The notes below the pieces were generated by a model. It had not been told where the DNA came from and ran no database searches. It saw nothing but the letters and a program-made list of their open reading frames with translations. Source: Streptomyces sp. NBC_00094 (GTDB lineage: Bacteria > Actinomycetota > Actinomycetes > Streptomycetales > Streptomycetaceae). Taken from it: DNA of 64,000 nucleotides. Positions 47,954 to 56,843 of the stretch are shown piece by piece (position 1 is the first letter of the stretch; every line of letters starts with the position of its first letter). The position numbers and the translations under genes are program-made. Location of the stretch: positions 6,205,501-6,269,500 of the forward strand of contig NZ_JAPEMB010000001.1 of assembly GCF_026343125.1 (NCBI RefSeq). Reading direction: 5' to 3'.

Positions 47954-48385
47954 ATGAGTAGGTACGAGAGGTACGACGTCACCGACGAGCAGTGGGAGGG
48001 CCTCGCCCAGGTCGTGCCCCTGCGCGGCCGTGACGAATGGCCGTCCAGGGTCGACCACCGCACGATCCCCGAGCAGTACGAGTCCGCCGAGCAGCGCCGC
48101 ATGGTCGTGCTGCGGGTCCAGGTGTTCGCCGACGCCCGTGAGGTCGCCGAGTACCTCATCGCGCAGATCCCGGTCCTCCTCGATCTGACGAGCGCCGACA
48201 CCGACGTCGCCAAGCGCATCCTCGACTTCAGCAGCGGGGTCGTCTTCGGCCTCGGCAGCGGGATGCACCGCGTCGACCGGAACGTTTTCCTCCTGGCCCC
48301 GGCCGGTACGGAGGTCGAGGGCGCGGAGGACGAGGACGAGGAGGAGACCGTGGGCGGCAGGGCCGCCGGCGTCCCCCGTTCGTAG
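47954..48385 (+). CDS. SepF-family protein (SepF or SepF-like paralogue)
   Basis: A 143-residue protein. Residues 45-120 form the SepF core (MVVLRVQVFADAREVAEYLI...RILDFSSGVVFGLGSGMHRV), the domain that dimerises and binds FtsZ while an N-terminal helix binds the membrane. It is not next to ftsZ, so it is likely one of the extra SepF-like proteins Streptomyces carry rather than the main SepF. The C-terminus is an acidic tail. GGGAGG about 10 nt upstream supports ATG 47954. Role: probably modulation of division rings during sporulation or hyphal growth. Confidence 0.83.
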   Translation: MSRYERYDVTDEQWEGLAQVVPLRGRDEWPSRVDHRTIPEQYESAEQRRMVVLRVQVFADAREVAEYLIAQIPVLLDLTSADTDVAKRILDFSSGVVFGLGSGMHRVDRNVFLLAPAGTEVEGAEDEDEEETVGGRAAGVPRS

Positions 48386-48440
48386 GAAGGTCATCTGGAC
48401 GTAACGGTTCGTCAGGTAGCGGGCTGCGTACGGTCCGGGC

Positions 48441-49799
48441 ATGGACTTCAACGGCGGCAGCACGCTCGCCCGCATGCCAGACGCCCACCCCTCCGGCACC
48501 GTTTCCTCCGGGCCGCTTCCTTCCGTCGCCCCCGCCGCGGTCACCGTCACCGGTGCCGTACCCGAGGCGCGAGGACCGGCCGGGGCGGAGCGCCTGGGCA
48601 GGTCCGTGACCGGAGCCGCAGCGGTGACACGGGCCGCGACGGTGACAGGGGCCGCGACGGTGACAGGGACCCGGCGGCGGGCCGCCCGGCCGACCGTCAC
48701 CGAACTGCGCCTGTCCGCGTTCGCTGGCCACCGCGGCGCCGTCCACGCGCTCGGACCGGTCACCCTCTTCGCCGGGCCCAGCGGCAGCGGCAAGTCCACC
48801 ACCCTGCGGGCGTACGAGGCGCTGGCCAGGCTCGGCGCGGGCGACTCCCTCGACGAGGTCTTCCCCGACGCGGCCGACTGCGTCCCCGAACGCGCCCGGC
48901 CCGACGCCCAGGGCCGACGCGGCTTCCGGATCGGGTGCACGGTCGACGGCCCGGCCGGCCCGGTCCACCTCGACCTCGCCGTCCAGGCCGAGCCCCGGCT
49001 CCGTATCGTCGGCGAGCGACTCACCGGCCGGGGCCGCACCCTGCTCGCCACCGCCCTCCGCGACCCCGGCCGCAGCACCGTCCAGGCCGAGTGGCACACG
49101 GCCGGCGCCACCCCCGTCACCCGCGCACCACTCCCCGACGACCTGCTCGGTACGGCCCTGCTCCCGCTGCGGGTCGCGGGCAAGACCCCCGGCCAGCTGC
49201 AGGTCCTGGCCGCCGCCGAGCAGGTGGTCATCGGACTGCGATCGGCCTTCCCGTGCGACCCCCGGCCCGAAGGGATGCGGGCCCCCGTCCTCCCCGGCGA
49301 AGGACGGCTACGGCGCGACTGCGCCAACCTCGCCGAGGTCCTGCACCGCACCCACACGGACTGCCCGCGCCGCCACCAGCGCCTCGCGGCCGTGGCGGGA
49401 GCCGGCTGCGCGGGACCCGTCACCGGGGTCGGCGTCCGGGAACTGCCGGACGGCACCGTCCGCGCGGTCCTGGAACGGGACGGCCGGCCCGCGACCCCGC
49501 TCGGGCGTCTCGGCGACGGCGAACTGCGCTACCTCGCCCTGGCGCTCACCCTGCTCACGGGCCCCGGGGTGCTGGCGATGGACCGGATCGCCGAGGTGCC
49601 CGAGGCCATGCAGAGCCTGACCCTGCTCACCGACGGGCTCGACCGGGGGCTCGACGTGCGCCAGGTGCGCGGACTGCTCGGCCTCGCGGTGGGCGTCGCC
49701 GCCGACGGGCACATCCGTGTCGTGGGGACGGCCGGGGAGAGGGCGGCGGGGGAGGCGCGGCGGACGCCCGGGGTGACGGTGGTAGACCTGAGCGCGTGA
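48441..49799 (+). CDS. ABC/SMC-like AAA ATPase of unknown role
   Basis: A 452-residue ATP-binding protein. After about 85 low-complexity residues (VTGAATVTG repeats) it has Walker A GPSGSGKST, an ABC-like signature LGDGELRYLALALTLL, and a Walker B-like GVLAMDRIAEV in which the catalytic Glu is replaced (DR). This places it among AAA_21/RecF-like ATPases. It is translationally coupled (GTGA at 49796) to a MazG-like pyrophosphohydrolase, a pairing that might link DNA or nucleotide surveillance to dNTP control. Specific function unknown. Confidence 0.8.
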   Translation: MDFNGGSTLARMPDAHPSGTVSSGPLPSVAPAAVTVTGAVPEARGPAGAERLGRSVTGAAAVTRAATVTGAATVTGTRRRAARPTVTELRLSAFAGHRGAVHALGPVTLFAGPSGSGKSTTLRAYEALARLGAGDSLDEVFPDAADCVPERARPDAQGRRGFRIGCTVDGPAGPVHLDLAVQAEPRLRIVGERLTGRGRTLLATALRDPGRSTVQAEWHTAGATPVTRAPLPDDLLGTALLPLRVAGKTPGQLQVLAAAEQVVIGLRSAFPCDPRPEGMRAPVLPGEGRLRRDCANLAEVLHRTHTDCPRRHQRLAAVAGAGCAGPVTGVGVRELPDGTVRAVLERDGRPATPLGRLGDGELRYLALALTLLTGPGVLAMDRIAEVPEAMQSLTLLTDGLDRGLDVRQVRGLLGLAVGVAADGHIRVVGTAGERAAGEARRTPGVTVVDLSA

Positions 49800-50323
49800 C
49801 GGACGACGAGACGGGCGGCGAGGACGTGGCGGGCGACGTGAAGGGTGAGGTTGTGGCGGGGGGTGACGTGGCGGGCGAGAGTCTGATGCGCGGCGACGCG
49901 GAGGGTGAGAGTCTGATGCGCGGCGACGCGGCGGGCGAGGGTGTGACGGGCGGCGACGTGGCCGCGCTGCAGCGCAGGCTGGTCGAGTTCGCGGCCGCGC
50001 GGGACTGGCAGCCGTACCACACGCCCAAGAACCTGGCCGCGGCCCTGAGCGTGGAAGCGTCCGAACTCCTCGAAATCTTCCAGTGGTTGACCCCTGAGCA
50101 GGCGGAACGGGTGATGGACGAACCTGAGTCGGCGCACCGGGTCGCGGACGAGGTGGCGGACGTGCTCGCCTATCTGCTCCAGTTCTGCGCGGTGCTCGGG
50201 GTCGATCCGCTGGTGGCGCTCGCGGCGAAGATCGACAGGAATGAGGTGCGTTTTCCCGTCCGTCGGCGTGGTGGAGAGGGCGGCGAGGGGGCCGGGACAG
50301 GAGATCGTCACTCTTCGGAGTGA
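49796..50323 (+). CDS. MazG-like nucleotide pyrophosphohydrolase
   Basis: A 175-residue protein with a MazG/RS21-C6-type domain from about residue 55: RDWQPYHTPKNLAAALSVEA, then ELLEIFQWL, and ADEVADVLAYLLQF, supplying the ExxE and ExxD metal ligands. Such enzymes cleave non-canonical or excess NTPs/dNTPs to monophosphates. The N-terminal 50 residues are Gly/Asp repeats (two GESLMRGDA units from a 36-bp direct DNA repeat). GTG 49796 overlaps the ATPase stop. Functional link to the ATPase is inferred from coupling. Confidence 0.83.
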   Translation: MTDDETGGEDVAGDVKGEVVAGGDVAGESLMRGDAEGESLMRGDAAGEGVTGGDVAALQRRLVEFAAARDWQPYHTPKNLAAALSVEASELLEIFQWLTPEQAERVMDEPESAHRVADEVADVLAYLLQFCAVLGVDPLVALAAKIDRNEVRFPVRRRGGEGGEGAGTGDRHSSE

Positions 50324-50449
50324 TCGAGTTTTCCCCGTCGAGCCTACTGTCCACAGATTTCCGAATTCCCCTGGTGTCGGGGCTCAGGCGGCCTCACTCT
50401 GGGTAGTGGAATGAGTGGGCAGTAAGTCGTACGAACGGGGGCGGCGTTG

Positions 50450-50935
50450 ATGGAAGCAGAGCGGCTCATCGCGGCCGGGCGGCACGCGTTGGCGGGAAGC
50501 GGGACGGCACAGGACATCGTGGCGGAGGCCTGGCAGGCGCAGGCGCTCGCCCAGGCGATAGGAAGTCATCTGGCGCTCTGCGGACCGCTGGAGCTGCGCG
50601 GCGAGGCGCGGGGGCTGAGCGAGATCGGGGAGTACCCGGCGTGGGGGGCCGGTGGGCCGCGTGCGGCGCAGCTGACGGAAGTCGGCGATCCGACCGCGGC
50701 GTTGACCGCGCTGGGGGCCTTGCTCGGGGAGGTCGGGATCGCGCTCGTCGGGGTCGCCTGTGCCACCGACGAGGAGGGGCTCTACTGGCAGTGTATCGAG
50801 GCCATCGACGCGGTCGACGAGTCGAACGACCGGGTGGGCGGGATGCTGCGGCGGCTGGCCGTGCGCGATCGGGAGCGGGCCCGGCCGCCCGACCCGGCCC
50901 GAGGCCGGGCGGGCCCCGGACCGGGTCCGGCGTGA
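50450..50935 (+). CDS. DUF6099-like protein
   Basis: A 161-residue, Ala-rich protein. I recognise it as similar to the DUF6099 family of Streptomyces by its opening EAERLIAAGRHALAGS and the ALWQCIEAIDAVDES-like region (here LYWQCIEAIDAVDE). Helical throughout, with a Pro/Arg-rich tail. No catalytic motif. It is followed by a convergent small gene. Function unknown. Confidence 0.7.
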   Translation: MEAERLIAAGRHALAGSGTAQDIVAEAWQAQALAQAIGSHLALCGPLELRGEARGLSEIGEYPAWGAGGPRAAQLTEVGDPTAALTALGALLGEVGIALVGVACATDEEGLYWQCIEAIDAVDESNDRVGGMLRRLAVRDRERARPPDPARGRAGPGPGPA

Positions 50936-50975
50936 ACGGCGGACGGCGATCGGCCGGGGCGGTGCGGGGGTGGCT

Positions 50976-51314
50976 CTAGGAGGACCGTGTGTCGCCGCGG
51001 TACTGATCGGAGCCGCGATCCTCGGTTCCCTGCCGGCCGGCTCCGTACTGGCCGTCGTCGGCGCCGGGATACTCGGGGCCGGACTGGTTCGGGCCGGACT
51101 GGTTCGGGTCGGGCTGGAGGGGCTCCGGGTCCAGGCGCTCGGCCGAGGACTGGATGTCGGCGTCCAGCTGGGAGAGGTCGGCGGAGAGCGCCGCCATCAG
51201 CTCCTCCATCTGCTGGAGCAGGCCCTTGGGAGCGCCGGCGTCCTTCTGCTCGGGCACGGACTGCGGCACAGACTGCGCGGGCACGGCCCGCTCCGGCGCG
51301 GCTTCCTGGGACAT
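50976..51314 (-). CDS. Small acidic, Gln/Pro-rich hypothetical protein
   Basis: A 112-residue protein that I do not recognise. A helix-forming core (LLQQMEELMAALSADLSQLD) is followed by a low-complexity tail with NQSGPNQSGPE repeats. It is convergent with the DUF6099-like gene and divergent from the LLM oxidoreductase gene. The codon pattern and the clean start at ATG 51314 suggest a real gene, but nothing indicates function. Confidence 0.55.
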   Translation of the reverse strand: MSQEAAPERAVPAQSVPQSVPEQKDAGAPKGLLQQMEELMAALSADLSQLDADIQSSAERLDPEPLQPDPNQSGPNQSGPEYPGADDGQYGAGRQGTEDRGSDQYRGDTRSS

Positions 51315-51563
51315 GGCGGCCTCCTCGGCCCGGACCCCGCCGCCGTGGACGGGGACACGAGAGAGAGCGACGCACCGGCAGCGGCCGCCGGCACGTGGGC
51401 CGGGCGGTCCGGCTCCGCCCGAGCCAACGACGGGTCCCCGGCCCCGGTCACTGGCCAGGGCGGACGCGGCCCGCCAGGGGGACGGATATTCACCCGACCG
51501 GGCCGGAGCGGTCCGTGAGGTGACGGAGAGGTTGACACGCACCCGGCGGTGCAGGATGGAGGT

Positions 51564-52487
51564 ATGGATCTTCGCATCTTCACGGAACCCCAGCAGGGGG
51601 CCGAATACGACACCCTCCTCACGGTGGCCCGGGCCACCGAGGAGCTCGGATTCGATGCCTTCTTCCGCTCCGATCATTACCTGAGCATGGGCTCGTCCGA
51701 CGGACTTCCGGGACCGACGGACGCCTGGATCACCCTGGCCGGTCTGGCCCGGGAGACGAAGCGGATCCGTCTCGGCACCCTGATGACCGCCGGTACGTTC
51801 CGGCTTCCCGGCGTCCTCGCCATCCAGGTCGCCCAGGTGGATCGGATGTCCGGTGGCCGGGTCGAACTGGGCCTCGGTGCGGGCTGGTTCGAGGAGGAGC
51901 ACAAGGCCTACGGCATCCCGTTCCCGAAGGAGAGGTTCGGCCGGCTGGAGGAGCAGCTGGCGATCGTCACCGGACTGTGGGAGACCGGGCTCGGGAAGAC
52001 CTTCTCCTACGAGGGGGAGTACTACCGCCTCACCGACTCGCCGGCCCTGCCCAAGCCCGCGCAGGACCGGATCCCCGTGCTGATCGGCGGGCACGGCGCG
52101 AGCCGCACCCCGAGGCTGGCCGCGCGGTACGCGGACGAGTTCAACATCCCGTTCGCCTCACTGGAGGACAGCGAGCGGCAGTTCGGCCGGGTCCGGGCAG
52201 CGGCGGAGTCGGCGGGACGGCCGCCCGGCGACCTCGTGTACTCCAACGCGCTCGTGGTCTGTGTCGGCAAGGACGACGCCGAGGTGGCCCGCCGGGCCGC
52301 CGCCATCGGGCGGGACGTGGACGAGTTGAAGGCGAACGGTCTCGCGGGTTCGCCCGCCGAGGTCGTCGACAAGCTCGGGCGGTACGCGGCCATCGGCTCC
52401 TCCCGGGTCTACCTCCAGGTCCTCGACCTGGACGACCTGGACCATCTGGAGCTGATCTCCGCGCGGGTCCAGTCGCAGCTGGGATGA
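51564..52487 (+). CDS. LLM-class F420-dependent oxidoreductase
   Basis: A 307-residue luciferase-like barrel protein. It opens DLRIFTEPQQGAEYDTLLTV and continues with typical blocks (RIRLGTLMT, QVDRMSGGRVELGLGAGWFE, PVLIGGHGASRTPRLAARYAD). Actinobacterial members normally use coenzyme F420 or FMN for hydride transfer. AGGA lies 7 nt before ATG 51564. It is followed after 13 bp by the homocysteine methyltransferase gene on the same strand. Substrate unknown. Confidence 0.87.
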   Translation: MDLRIFTEPQQGAEYDTLLTVARATEELGFDAFFRSDHYLSMGSSDGLPGPTDAWITLAGLARETKRIRLGTLMTAGTFRLPGVLAIQVAQVDRMSGGRVELGLGAGWFEEEHKAYGIPFPKERFGRLEEQLAIVTGLWETGLGKTFSYEGEYYRLTDSPALPKPAQDRIPVLIGGHGASRTPRLAARYADEFNIPFASLEDSERQFGRVRAAAESAGRPPGDLVYSNALVVCVGKDDAEVARRAAAIGRDVDELKANGLAGSPAEVVDKLGRYAAIGSSRVYLQVLDLDDLDHLELISARVQSQLG

Positions 52488-52500
52488 GCGGGGTGAGGCG

Positions 52501-53409
52501 ATGAAACCGGTCCGTGCGTTCGCCGAAGCCCTCGGCGAGGGCCCGCTCGTCCTGGACGGCGGGCTGTCCAACCAGCTGGAGGCGCAGGGCTGCGACCTCT
52601 CGGACGCGCTCTGGTCCGCGCGGCTCCTGGCCGACGGGCCCGAGCAGATCGAGGCGGCCCACGCGGCGTACGTGCGGGCCGGCGCCCGGGTGGTCACCAC
52701 CGCCGGCTACCAGGCGACCTTCGAGGGCTTCGCCCGGCGGGGCGTGAGCCGGACGGGGACGGCACGGCTCCTCGCCCGGAGCGTGGAGCTCGCCCGGGCC
52801 GCGGGCGAGGGGATCGGGGAGGAGGTCTGGGTCGCCGCGTCCGTCGGGCCGTACGGCGCGATGCTCGCGGACGGGAGCGAGTACCGGGGACGGTACGGGC
52901 TGTCGGTGCGGGAGCTCGAACGGTTCCATCGGCCCCGGATCGAGGTGCTGGCCGCGGCCGGGCCCGACGTCCTGGCGCTGGAGACGGTGCCCGACACCGA
53001 CGAGGCGGAGGCGCTGCTGCGGGCGGTCGAGGGGTGCGGGGTGCCCGTGTGGCTGTCGTACACGGTCGAGGGAGGGCGGACGAGGGCCGGGCAGGAGCTG
53101 GCGGGGGCCTTCGCGGTCGCCGCGGGGAACGACCAGGTGGTGGCGGTGGGCGTCAACTGCTGCGACCCGGACGGAGTGGGGGCCGCGGTGGAGCTCGCCG
53201 TCGCCGTGACGGGGAAACCGGCCGTCGCCTACCCGAACAGCGGGGAACGGTGGGACGCCGACGCGCGCGGCTGGCGCGGCGACTCCACCTTCGACCCGTC
53301 CCGGGCCGCCGCCTGGGCGGGAGCAGGCGCCCGTCTGATCGGCGGCTGCTGCCGCGTCGGCCCGCCCACGATCGCCACCGTGGCCCGAGCGCTGACGCCC
53401 GGGACCTGA
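52501..53409 (+). CDS. mmuM: Homocysteine S-methyltransferase (MmuM-like)
   Basis: A 302-residue zinc-dependent methyltransferase that makes methionine from homocysteine, usually with S-methylmethionine or SAM as donor. It has VLDGGLSNQLE at the start, VTTAGYQATFEGF, and the three zinc cysteines in GVNCC and LIGGCCRVGP. Length and motif order match MmuM. GGGGTGAGG precedes ATG 52501. It is the last gene before the integrative element's left boundary, and upstream of the stranded hen1 start. Confidence 0.88.
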   Translation: MKPVRAFAEALGEGPLVLDGGLSNQLEAQGCDLSDALWSARLLADGPEQIEAAHAAYVRAGARVVTTAGYQATFEGFARRGVSRTGTARLLARSVELARAAGEGIGEEVWVAASVGPYGAMLADGSEYRGRYGLSVRELERFHRPRIEVLAAAGPDVLALETVPDTDEAEALLRAVEGCGVPVWLSYTVEGGRTRAGQELAGAFAVAAGNDQVVAVGVNCCDPDGVGAAVELAVAVTGKPAVAYPNSGERWDADARGWRGDSTFDPSRAAAWAGAGARLIGGCCRVGPPTIATVARALTPGT

Positions 53410-53533
53410 CGCCCTGCCCTCGCCGTCCCGCGGGGGCGGGTCGGCAAGGGGCGGGAGCGGGCAGGAAGGGGTGACGGGGCGTCGGGGCGTCGGGGCGCGC
53501 GGAAAATGTCTGGTCGGGAGGGGAGGGGCGACT

Positions 53534-53549
53534 CATACTCGGACGTGTG
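53534..53549 (+). promoter_or_regulatory. Original hen1 promoter -10 box and leaderless start
   Basis: CATACT (53534-53539) lies 7 nt before GTG 53547, as for a leaderless transcript. The same hexamer sits 6 nt before the start of the intact hen1 at 61196-61201. Confidence 0.6.
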
Positions 53550-53666
53550 TTCCTGACTATCAGCACGACCGGCAACCCGGAGCGACCCGCGACCGATCTC
53601 GGATTTCTGCTGCACAAGCATCCCGAGCGGGCGCAGGCGTTCTCGACCTCGCACGGCACTCCGTAG
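53547..53666 (+). pseudogene. hen1: Stranded 5' end of the original hen1 gene
   Basis: Codes for 39 residues (FLTISTTGNPERPATDLGFL, then HKHPERAQAFSTSHGTP) that match the N-terminus of bacterial Hen1. It then stops at TAG 53664 right after the integration core. The remaining 450 residues lie 7.6 kb away at 61.3-62.7 kb. The reading changes from Hen1 to element sequence at CACGGCAC (53652-53659). It is the original chromosomal copy, cut off by integration of the element; the functional gene uses a different 5' end carried by the element. Confidence 0.9.
53652..53659. other. attL core within hen1
   Basis: CACGGCAC, flanked on the left by the original hen1 reading (...STSHG T). Left of it is chromosome, right of it element. 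Confidence 0.75.
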
Positions 53667-53700
53667 ATGCCCTGGTTGAAACCACGCTAGCCTCTGGGCC

Positions 53701-55389
53701 ATGACCAACCCCCAGAGAGCGCTGCTCGCCGCGCGCATCAGCGTCGACACCGACGAATCAACTTCCATCGCCCGGCAGTTGGAGAAGCTGGACGCATGGG
53801 CGCAGCAGTACAGCTACGCCGTAGCGGGTGTAGTTGAGGACCGGTCCGTCTCTGGCTCGATAGACCTCCCCGACCGCCCATCCATGGGCCCGTGGCTCAC
53901 CGAGGAAGGGCGAGAACAGTGGGACGTCTTGGCGGTCACCACACAGGACCGGCTGAGCCGTGACGATCTCCACTTCATGGCGTTCGTAAAGAACGTCCTG
54001 GACTGGGGCAAGCTCCTCGTTGTCCTGGACGATCCGTCGTTCGACATCTCCACGGAGACAGGACGGCTCATCGCCTATGCCAAGGCGACACAGGCGGCAG
54101 CAGAGCTGCGGAAGATCCGGCAGCGTGTCTCTGACGCTCGGTCCTACCTGCGCAGGAACGGCCTGTTCGCTGGCGGTACAACGCCCTGCGGCTACCTCTA
54201 CGAGGAGTCCCCGGACGGCCGGCACTACGTCCTCATCCCTGAGCCCACCTACTCCAAGCTGGTCAAGGAGATGTCAGAGCGGGTACGGGCAGGCGTGTCC
54301 ACCAACCAGCTAGCCCGTGAGCTGAACGCCAAGGGTGTACTGACGTGGCGTGACCACCTGCGGGTCCTGAGGGGGCAGAAGACCAAGCACAGAGACGGGA
54401 AGGCGCTCACAGAGGCGCAGGGGACCAAGTGGAGCCCTCAGGTTGTGCAGCGCATCCTCAAGCACCCTTCCTGCGCTGGCTTCCTGGCCTACAAGGGGGA
54501 GCCGTTCGAGGACGACGAAGGTAACCCGGTCATGGCGACCGAGTATCCGATCCTCACTCAGGCAGAGTGGCAAGCCACGGTGCAGGCGGTCACCTCCCGT
54601 GGACTGTCAAACATCCGGCGGACCAACGAAGCATCGCTGCTCACTGGTACTGGCTACTGCGGTAGCTGCGGTGCGCGGCTCTTCTGTCACCGGCTCAAGA
54701 AGACGTTGGCGTCAGGAGAGGTCAAGACCTACCGGCACTACTCCTGTACGTCCCACTCCAAGGGAACGCCCTGTAGCTCTCCCGTGCGCATCCCTGAGGC
54801 TCTGCTGAACGAGATCTTCGAGGATGCCCTACTGAGCCGTCTCGGAGAGCTTGCAGAGGTCGTCAAGGTGACTGAGCCGGGGGAGGACCACACGGCAGAG
54901 CTGGAACAGGTCACGGCGCGTCTGCTGCGCCTGGAGAAGGACTATGAGAACGGCAAGTACGACGACCCCGAGAAAGAAGAGTCCTACTGGCGGATGCACG
55001 GGAACCTCACCAGGAAGCAGAAAGAACTCAAGGCCAAGCCCGTCCGTCCTGCGGTCACCCGCTACGTGCCCACGGGGCTCACGCTGGCGCAGAAGTGGGG
55101 CGGCATGCGGACCGATGAACGCAGGGACTACCTGACAGGCAGGGGCGTCAAGGTCTGGGCATGGAAGAACGCCATTCCCAACGTTGCCCACGGGGCTGTC
55201 GTATCGCTTGGTGACCTGAAAGAGCTTGCCCGAGCAGCAGGGCTTGACGCTGCGTCAGTAGAGGGATGGCAGGTGTCGAGCTGGAACGTGCCAGCGCACT
55301 GGACTGCCCCTGAGCTGCGAGAGTTCGTCACAGACCCGGTACCCGACGTCCTGTCAGGGCTATTCGGAGAAGATAAAGATAATTCATAA
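53701..55389 (+). CDS. Large serine integrase of the hen1-integrating element
   Basis: A 562-residue large serine recombinase. Resolvase-type catalytic domain: nucleophile Ser14 in ARISVDTDES, then SVSGSIDLPDRP and VTTQDRLSRD. A recombinase domain follows (about 170-300, including VVQRILKHPSCAGFLAYKGE). Next are the zinc-ribbon (CGSCGARLFC ... C...C) at about 318-360 and a coiled-coil C-terminal region. ATG 53701 lies 41 bp inside attL, the usual position for phage-like integrases. Codon use is visibly less GC-rich than in the neighbours. It directs recombination between attP and a site in hen1. Confidence 0.93.
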   Translation: MTNPQRALLAARISVDTDESTSIARQLEKLDAWAQQYSYAVAGVVEDRSVSGSIDLPDRPSMGPWLTEEGREQWDVLAVTTQDRLSRDDLHFMAFVKNVLDWGKLLVVLDDPSFDISTETGRLIAYAKATQAAAELRKIRQRVSDARSYLRRNGLFAGGTTPCGYLYEESPDGRHYVLIPEPTYSKLVKEMSERVRAGVSTNQLARELNAKGVLTWRDHLRVLRGQKTKHRDGKALTEAQGTKWSPQVVQRILKHPSCAGFLAYKGEPFEDDEGNPVMATEYPILTQAEWQATVQAVTSRGLSNIRRTNEASLLTGTGYCGSCGARLFCHRLKKTLASGEVKTYRHYSCTSHSKGTPCSSPVRIPEALLNEIFEDALLSRLGELAEVVKVTEPGEDHTAELEQVTARLLRLEKDYENGKYDDPEKEESYWRMHGNLTRKQKELKAKPVRPAVTRYVPTGLTLAQKWGGMRTDERRDYLTGRGVKVWAWKNAIPNVAHGAVVSLGDLKELARAAGLDAASVEGWQVSSWNVPAHWTAPELREFVTDPVPDVLSGLFGEDKDNS

Positions 55390-55392
55390 AGT

Positions 55393-55426
55393 AAAGCCTC
55401 GCAGAAATGCGGGGCTTTATTGTTTT
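55393..55426 (+). terminator. Rho-independent terminator of the integrase gene
   Basis: AAAGCCTCGCA and TGCGGGGCTTT (55393-55403, 55408-55418) pair across GAAA, followed by a T-rich run. Just after the integrase stop. Confidence 0.85.
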
Positions 55427-55969
55427 CAGTGAATTGAATTCAGAATAAAGGCCCCCCATCATTAAAAAGTCGAATTGAATTCGGGGTGGTCTAGTCGCGC
55501 GGGTGCCTTGAGTCCCCAAGGGGCAGGGCAGTAGCCCCGAACCCTGATGAGCGGGGGAGCGCTCGGCGTACGGTGTCGGCGTGACGACCGAAGACCTGGG
55601 CAAGACCCTGCGCCGTCTGCGCCGTCTGGCCGGACTGACACAGGAAGAGCTGTCAGAGCGCTCCAACGTCTCTGTGGACGTGATCCGTCAGCTTGAGCAG
55701 CAGCGCAAGCACTCGGCGCGTCTCCCTACGCTTCACGCCCTGGCGAACGGTCTCGGGGTGGAGCTGACAACGCTCCTGGGTGACCCCCCTGCGGTCTCGT
55801 CCAAGGGAGAGACGGACGGCCCCAAGTTCGTAGCGATGCGCCGGGCGGTCATGCCCGCGCTCTGGGGACCTGAGCCGCAACCGCCGGCCTCTGACTTCTC
55901 CCTGGACTCCCTGCGTGAGCAGATCGCAGACGGCTGGACGCGGTATCACTCGGCTGAGTTCGACGCAGT

Positions 55970-56843
55970 GAGCTCTTTCAGAGTGGCCACTGATCGGGTG
56001 ACGGGCCAGCGTCCCGCAACGCACGAGGCTCCTGTGCCGTTGAGAGAGGTGTTCGACGTCTCAACTCATCAGCGCAGGAGCCTCGTTGGTTCCCTATCCT
56101 GCCGCACTCGACCTGCCTCATGCTCTGGTCGAGTGGGTATCCATGCTCATCGTCACCCGTGAGGGTGACCGCCGCTGCAAGCTGCCGCCCCACCAGCGTG
56201 CTCTTGTGGGCCTGGTCTACCTTCGCCGGCACGACACGCTCGCGCAGATCGCCGCCGGCTTCGGCATATCCGTCGGCACCGCCCACGCCTACGTCACGGC
56301 CGTCGTCGAGCATCTGTCCGGCCGGGCGCCCGGTCTCCTGCGGGTCCTGCGCGAGGCCGATCCGGACTACGTCCTGCTCGACGGGACGCTCGCTGAGTGT
56401 GACCGGGTCGGCGACAGCCGGGCGGACTTCTCGCAGAAGCACCGCCGTCACGGCGTGAACGTGCAGGTCGTGGCGGATGCCGCGGGCAAGCTGCTGTGGA
56501 TCTCGCCCGCGCTGCCCGGCCGCACGCACGACCTGACCGCGGCCCGTACCCACCGCATCATCCGGATCTGCGAACGCCAGGGCGTCCCCGTCCTCGCCGA
56601 CCGCGCCTACATCGGCGCCGGCCCCTGGGTGACCACACCGATCAGACGGCTTCCCGGCCGGGACCTCACCACGACCCAGCAGACGATCAACCGGGCCCTG
56701 TCGGCGGCACGGGCGCCGGTCGAACGAAGCATCGCAAGGCTGAAGTCCTGGCGAATCTTCCGCCGGGCCCGCTGCAGCCCCAACCGCATGACCGCCATCG
56801 CCGCAGCCATCCTCACCCTTGAGCGTCAACGCTGAAAATGCTC
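55970..56843 (+). mobile_element. IS5-type insertion sequence, copy 1 (874 bp)
   Basis: Ends share GAGC-x-x-TTTCAG terminal inverted repeats (GAGCTCTTTCAG left, GAGCATTTTCAG right) with AGT direct repeats on both sides (55967-55969, 56844-56846), a 3-bp target duplication. One transposase gene. Near-identical to copy 2 at 59575-60448, which is in inverse orientation. Confidence 0.9.
56086..56835 (+). CDS. IS5-family DDE transposase, copy 1
   Basis: A 249-residue transposase with an N-terminal HTH (TLAQIAAGFGISVGTAHAYV) and a DDE_Tnp_4 catalytic core: YVLLDGTLAE (first Asp), LADRAYIGAG (second Asp) and an APVERSIARLK segment with the Glu. It starts at a TTG codon with GGAG 6 nt before it. Short relative to common IS5 enzymes but typical of this one-frame group. 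The protein is identical to that of copy 2. Confidence 0.9.
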   Translation: MVPYPAALDLPHALVEWVSMLIVTREGDRRCKLPPHQRALVGLVYLRRHDTLAQIAAGFGISVGTAHAYVTAVVEHLSGRAPGLLRVLREADPDYVLLDGTLAECDRVGDSRADFSQKHRRHGVNVQVVADAAGKLLWISPALPGRTHDLTAARTHRIIRICERQGVPVLADRAYIGAGPWVTTPIRRLPGRDLTTTQQTINRALSAARAPVERSIARLKSWRIFRRARCSPNRMTAIAAAILTLERQR

